NCBI RefSeq assembly: GCF_010820555.1
Contig: NZ_JAAIKD010000004.1
Coordinates: forward strand, 186,001-250,000
Source: Psychroflexus aurantiacus
GTDB lineage: Bacteria; Bacteroidota; Bacteroidia; Flavobacteriales; Flavobacteriaceae
DNA: 64,000 bases
Reading direction: 5' to 3'
Below are positions 60,698 to 64,000 of the stretch, piece after piece. The notes beneath the pieces were generated by a model. That model was not told where the DNA came from. It did not search any database and worked only from the letters and a program-made list of their open reading frames with translations. The translations under genes were made by a program, and so were the position numbers. Each line of letters opens with the position of its first letter. Positions within the stretch are counted from its first letter, which is position 1.

Positions 60698-62119
60698 ATG
60701 AAAAATTCAAAAATAGATATAGATTTATTAGCTCAAGAAGAGCAAAAGTTATTATCAAAGCCAAAAATAAATGCTCAAATCTTGGAGAAAATTTTGGACA
60801 ATATTAAAAAGATAAATTTTTTGGCAGAGGCAGGTGTTACGGAAACAAAAGATATTAAACAATATGAGTATAAGGTTATAGTTGTTAATTCAATTCTCAA
60901 AACTTCAAGAAGTTTAAATCTTGACTTTAGAAATTTTCAGGATAAGCTTTATGTATTCAACAGAAGCTACTGGTCTGCCTTAGGCAATGATGAGCTAATG
61001 ATTTTCTTAACTGAATGTGCTAAAAAAACTGGTATTAAAAAAACAAAATCTCAGTACTTCAAATTTTCTGAGGATCTTTTGAAGCAATTTAAGGCTAGTA
61101 CCATTTCAGTTTCTAATCCAGATATGTTGAAAAACGTAATTAATTTGAGAAATGGAACTTTAGAAATAAATAAAAATGAAGTTAGATTAAGACCTTTTCA
61201 TAAAGAGGATTTTTTGACATACCAACTAGATTTTGCTTTTGAACCTGAAGCGACCTCACCATTGTTCCAGAAATTTTTGGATGAAGTTTTACCAGATTAC
61301 ACTCTGCAACAAATTATCAGTGAATACCTTGGAAGTATTTTCATAAATTCAAGCGATATAAAATTTGAGAAGGCTTTATTTTTATATGGAGGAGGATCCA
61401 ATGGGAAAAGTGTCATCTTTGAAGTCATACAAGCTTTGTTAGGTTCTAATAACTTCTCAAGTTATCCACTTCACGATTTGACCACAAATCCTAATACAAG
61501 AGCTAAAATCAAAGACAAGCTTCTAAATTTTTCAAGCGAAGCAGGAGAAATAGGCTCATTTGATATTTTCAAAAAATTGGTATCAAGGGAACCGGTAGAT
61601 TCTAAATTACTTTATAAAGACGTATATGAAATAATTAATTATGCAAAACTGATGTTCAACTGTAATGATTTGCCAAAACAAAACGAATATACGCATGGCT
61701 ATTACAGACGTTTTTTAATTATACCATTTGAAAAGACAATTGCAGAAAAAGATCAGGATAAAAAACTGTCTCAAAAAATCATTACTAGTGAATTATCAGG
61801 AGTTTTGAATTGGATTATTGATGGGATGATGAGATTATATGAACACAAGAAATTTACATATAGTGAAAATTCTAAAAGAGCATCTGAAGAATTTGAATTA
61901 GATAGTGATTCAGTAAGAATGTTTATACAAGAATGGCAATACGAAAAGTCAACTGACCTCATGAGCCTTATAGATCTTTTTTCAGATTTTAAAAATTATT
62001 GTCAATCCAATGGGTATAAGATTTGCTCAAAGATTACATTGTCTAAAAGATTGAAAGGACTTGGTTTTGAAAATAAACGCCAATCATCAGGTATGTTTTT
62101 TTATCTCCATAAAAAATAA
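60698..62119 (+). CDS. D5/P4-family primase-helicase
   Basis: A 473-residue SF3-type helicase with the D5-N domain in the first half (KNVINLRNGTLEI, RPFHKEDFLTYQLDF). Walker A GGGSNGKS is at 231-238, followed by a Walker B-like region (LLNFSSEAGEIG), the sensor NCNDLPK and HGYYRRFLIIPFE, a normal SF3 set. It would unwind DNA for replication of the excised circle. It lies between the HTH gene and the Toprim-like gene. Confidence 0.88.
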   Translation: MKNSKIDIDLLAQEEQKLLSKPKINAQILEKILDNIKKINFLAEAGVTETKDIKQYEYKVIVVNSILKTSRSLNLDFRNFQDKLYVFNRSYWSALGNDELMIFLTECAKKTGIKKTKSQYFKFSEDLLKQFKASTISVSNPDMLKNVINLRNGTLEINKNEVRLRPFHKEDFLTYQLDFAFEPEATSPLFQKFLDEVLPDYTLQQIISEYLGSIFINSSDIKFEKALFLYGGGSNGKSVIFEVIQALLGSNNFSSYPLHDLTTNPNTRAKIKDKLLNFSSEAGEIGSFDIFKKLVSREPVDSKLLYKDVYEIINYAKLMFNCNDLPKQNEYTHGYYRRFLIIPFEKTIAEKDQDKKLSQKIITSELSGVLNWIIDGMMRLYEHKKFTYSENSKRASEEFELDSDSVRMFIQEWQYEKSTDLMSLIDLFSDFKNYCQSNGYKICSKITLSKRLKGLGFENKRQSSGMFFYLHKK

Positions 62120-62134
62120 AAGTTTAATAACAAA

Positions 62135-62178
62135 CTACATTATCTACATTATTTAGGTCGACCGTGTAGACCATGTAG
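62135..62178. repeat. Nested repeats before the Toprim-like gene
   Basis: CTACAT at 62135 and 62144 (direct), with ATGTAG at 62173 (inverted), enclosing GGTC (62156) and GACC (62169). The segment is 81 bp between primase and Toprim-like genes. It could be a replication-origin or regulatory structure. Confidence 0.35.
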
Positions 62179-62200
62179 TTAAAAACAAAACTTTTTAAAA

Positions 62201-63148
62201 ATGAATTATAAATTAACATTAGAGCCATACAAAGGCAAAAGTTCAAGACACACTTGCCCAAGTTGTCATAAGAAACATCAATTTTCAAGATACATCAACA
62301 CTCAAACAGACACTTATGTGGCTGAAGAAATAGGAAAGTGTAATAGAGAAGCTAAATGTGGTTATCACTTAACACCATCAAAATTTTATGAGCAAAATCC
62401 AAAATCTCACACTCAAAATATTCCAACTAATCATCCTGTCAAGAAAATAAAAGTTAAGCCTAACAGCAGAATAGAGAAAATTACAACTATTCCCAGCAAA
62501 TATGTTGATTTAAGTCGTTCTATGGCTAATGAAACACCCTTTTACAAGTATTTCTGCGATGTTCTATCCAAAGATATGTTAGATCATGCCTACGAGCTTT
62601 ATAAGGTCGGTAGATATCATGATAAGAACTGGATGAACTGTGTTTTATTCTGGCAAATAGATATAAAAGGAAATGTGAGGACGGGTAAAATATTTAAATA
62701 CAACGCTTCCACAGGTAAAAGGATAGCTCAAAACTGGTTTCACTCAATTCACTATAAAGATAAGTTTCAGCTTAAACAAGTGCCCTTTGGATTACATTTA
62801 ATAAAAGAATATCCAACTAATAAGATTGCCATCGTAGAAAGCGAAAAAACAGCTATTCTCATGTCAATTGCCTTCCCCAATTTTATTTGGCTTGCTGTTG
62901 GAGGTTGTCAAAACTTAAACCACTCTATGTTATCAGAAATTGAGAACCGTGATGTGGTTTTAATTCCAGATGCAGGAAAATATGAATTATGGAAATCTAA
63001 AATAGAAAAACTGCCAAGCTCAAATTTCTATGAGGTCTCAGATTTATTCCACAACCACGCTACAGATTTTGAAAAGAAAGAAGATTATGATATTGCAGAT
63101 TATTACCTCCAAGAGATTAAATCTGCTCGTTTACATGGGTTAATGTGA
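62201..63148 (+). CDS. Zinc-finger Toprim-like protein (DUF6371-type)
   Basis: A 315-residue protein with an N-terminal zinc-binding motif (CPSCHKKHQFSRY, then CNREAKCGYH) as in primase zinc domains. The C-terminal part has a Toprim-like core: KIAIVESEKTAILMSIAF and WLAVGGCQNLNHSML, then VVLIPDAGKYELW (acidic DxG). It is the last gene of the island and the natural partner of the P4-type helicase for primer synthesis. Confidence 0.82.
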   Translation: MNYKLTLEPYKGKSSRHTCPSCHKKHQFSRYINTQTDTYVAEEIGKCNREAKCGYHLTPSKFYEQNPKSHTQNIPTNHPVKKIKVKPNSRIEKITTIPSKYVDLSRSMANETPFYKYFCDVLSKDMLDHAYELYKVGRYHDKNWMNCVLFWQIDIKGNVRTGKIFKYNASTGKRIAQNWFHSIHYKDKFQLKQVPFGLHLIKEYPTNKIAIVESEKTAILMSIAFPNFIWLAVGGCQNLNHSMLSEIENRDVVLIPDAGKYELWKSKIEKLPSSNFYEVSDLFHNHATDFEKKEDYDIADYYLQEIKSARLHGLM

Positions 63149-63168
63149 ACATTAACTAAAACACGTGA

Positions 63169-63189
63169 GCTACACGTGAGGCTACACAT
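63169..63189. promoter_or_regulatory. Arm-type repeats at the right end of the island
   Basis: GCTACACGT (63169-63177) and GCTACACAT (63181-63189), same orientation as the pair near attL, spaced 12 bp. Candidate integrase arm-binding sites. Confidence 0.5.
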
Positions 63190-63201
63190 TTAGAAATAAA
63201 A

Positions 63202-63236
63202 AATCCTAAACAGCTTAATATTAGCGGATTAGGATT
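63202..63236 (-). terminator. Replacement terminator for tRNA-Arg supplied by the island
   Basis: AATCCTAA / TTAGGATT form an 8-bp stem with a 19-nt loop; on the minus strand the hairpin is followed by TTTTTATTTC. It begins 9 bp after the tRNA 3' end. Confidence 0.55.
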
Positions 63237-63243
63237 CATATAA

Positions 63244-63261
63244 GTGATCGCGACAGGATTC
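63244..63261. repeat. attR of the tRNA-Arg island (18-bp direct repeat inside tRNA 3' end)
   Basis: Identical to 49297-49314. It covers the acceptor-stem 3' strand and part of the T arm of tRNA-Arg, so the tRNA sequence stays complete after insertion. Confidence 0.92.
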
Positions 63262-63318
63262 GAACCTGTGACCGTCTGCTTAGAAGGCAGATGCTCTATC
63301 CAACTGAGCTACGCGACC
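63245..63318 (-). tRNA. tRNA-Arg(TCT)
   Basis: A 74-nt cloverleaf on the minus strand: acceptor GGTCGCG / CGCGATC (one G-T), D arm GCTC-AGTTGGATA-GAGC, anticodon stem TCTGC / GCAGA with loop CTTCTAA (anticodon TCT), T arm ACAGG-TTCGAAT-CCTGT, discriminator A. No CCA is encoded. The 3' end is the island's attachment site. Confidence 0.97.
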
Positions 63319-63390
63319 TGTTTTTGCGAGTGCAAAGATAGAAATAATCTTCTTTTACGCAACTAATACTTTAATTTTATTCAATAAAAA

Positions 63391-63411
63391 AGCCCCACAA
63401 AACGTGAGGCT
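63391..63411 (-). terminator. Terminator of the OmpA-family gene
   Basis: AGCCCCAC / GTGAGGCT, 8-bp stem with one mismatch, 21 bp beyond the stop and followed on the minus strand by TTTTTTATTG. Confidence 0.7.
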
Positions 63412-63431
63412 TAAAAATTCTTAAGATTGAA

Positions 63432-64000
63432 TTATTTGGCATTTTTCATTCCGTCTTCAATCATTCCGAAGAACTGATCAAGTTTAGGAAGAATAACTAT
63501 TCTGGTTCTTCTGTTTTTAGCTCTGCCGTCAGCTGTTTCGTTGCTCGCTACAGGAATATACTCTCCTCGTCCCGCTGCAGTCATTCTGGTAGGGTCTACG
63601 TTGTATTCCTCCTGTAAAATTCTTACCACAGAAGTAGCGCGTTTCGTACTCAAGTCCCAGTTATCTTCAAGGTTTGTTCTTGAGATAGGCTGAGTATCAG
63701 TGTGGCCTTCAACCATAAAGTCAAAGTCTTTCTTGTCATTGACCACTTTAGCTACTTTAGCAAGTACAGCTCTGGCTTCCTGAGTCACTTTGTATTGTCC
63801 GCTACCAAATAATAATTTATCTGAGATCGATACAAAAACAACGCCTTTCTCAACGCTGATTTGGATATCCTCATCGTTGATGTCATTTAAAGCGCCTTTC
63901 AAACTGGTCACTAAAGCAAGAGTTACACTATCTTTTTTGTTGATAGCATCGTTCATGGTTTTAATCTGAAGATCTTTTTCTTTCATACTTTCCAAAGAAC
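63432..64000 (-). CDS. OmpA/MotB-family peptidoglycan-binding protein (5' end outside window)
   Basis: About 189 residues visible, continuing beyond the right edge. A coiled-coil stretch (EKDLQIKTMNDAINKKDS) is followed by the OmpA-like domain: FGSGQYKVTQEARAVLAKVA, FMVEGHTDTQPI, NWDLSTKRATSVVRIL and GRAKNRRTRIVI with the conserved peptidoglycan-contact Asp and Arg. The protein anchors the envelope to peptidoglycan. ATG codons near 63995 are internal, because the frame stays open to the edge. Confidence 0.88.
   Translation of the reverse strand, partial: SLESMKEKDLQIKTMNDAINKKDSVTLALVTSLKGALNDINDEDIQISVEKGVVFVSISDKLLFGSGQYKVTQEARAVLAKVAKVVNDKKDFDFMVEGHTDTQPISRTNLEDNWDLSTKRATSVVRILQEEYNVDPTRMTAAGRGEYIPVASNETADGRAKNRRTRIVILPKLDQFFGMIEDGMKNAK

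Larger units (their letters stand above)
49297..63261. mobile_element. 13.95-kb genomic island integrated in tRNA-Arg(TCT)
   Basis: Bounded by an 18-bp perfect direct repeat, one copy inside an intact tRNA-Arg gene, with a tyrosine integrase 190 bp inside the left end. The right third holds an excisionase-like HTH protein, a D5/P4-type primase-helicase and a zinc-finger/Toprim protein, the replication module typical of Bacteroidota mobilizable or satellite-like islands. No structural phage or conjugation genes are seen. Cargo: helicase-DarT-ARH operon, hypothetical genes, a secreted protease between repeat blocks, and an hsdR remnant. Confidence 0.92.

Overview
The window is a piece of a Bacteroidota chromosome, almost certainly Flavobacteriaceae. 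The evidence is a SusC/SusD/SusE starch utilisation locus, TAnnTTTG-type promoters, AT-rich intergenic DNA, outer-membrane lipoproteins with short signal peptides and flavobacterial housekeeping genes. Species cannot be fixed from sequence alone.

Region 1 (1-22139) is one maltodextrin module. A minus-strand block (susC, susD, susE-like and the start of a further secreted protein, probably an alpha-amylase cut by the window edge) captures starch and imports glucans. A divergent LacI regulator is followed by a plus-strand block: an SLC45/GPH-like sugar transporter, beta-phosphoglucomutase, GH65 maltose phosphorylase, GH97 alpha-glucosidase and two GH13 enzymes. Directly behind come pfkA, gap, a BadF/BadG-type sugar kinase and pgi. 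Maltose phosphorylase would give glucose plus beta-glucose-1-phosphate. Beta-PGM, the kinase, Pgi, Pfk and Gap then feed both products into glycolysis.

Region 2 (22243-33357) is a comM/yifB gene cut in two by a 9.58 kb element (about 23080-32655). The element carries a large serine recombinase at its right end, a 5-bp GATGT core shared by both junctions, and an imperfect inverted repeat around the reconstructed attP core. The two comM halves rejoin exactly in frame at an Asp-Val codon pair. Cargo includes an HsdR-N-like nuclease, a cassette of small membrane proteins, a broken DNA methyltransferase, a winged-helix plus HUH Rep-like protein, a ribbon-helix-helix protein and a minimal tyrosine recombinase.

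Region 3 (33418-49260) is ordinary chromosome: the 5-oxoprolinase genes pxpABC, an aldehyde dehydrogenase, a plug-less outer-membrane barrel protein, a PiT-like membrane protein, an amidohydrolase, a methyltransferase, a Cys-cluster protein, a PLP decarboxylase, cysteine dioxygenase, menB, a SPOR protein, two PH-domain membrane proteins and a PAS protein.

Region 4 (49297-63261) is a 13.95 kb island in the 3' end of tRNA-Arg(TCT), bounded by an 18-bp direct repeat, with a tyrosine integrase at the left end and a P4-type primase/Toprim/excisionase-like replication module at the right. Its cargo contains the most interesting locus in the window: a tight three-gene operon of a UvrD-like helicase, a DarT-type DNA ADP-ribosyltransferase and a DraG/ARH-type ADP-ribosylhydrolase with a C-terminal extension. 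The hydrolase sits where the macrodomain antitoxin DarG would be expected. The island also has a secreted trypsin-like protease flanked by two blocks of degenerate ~11-bp GCAAC-rich repeats, and an hsdR remnant. The island has separated the tRNA from its original terminator and appears to bring a replacement. The window ends in an OmpA-family gene.
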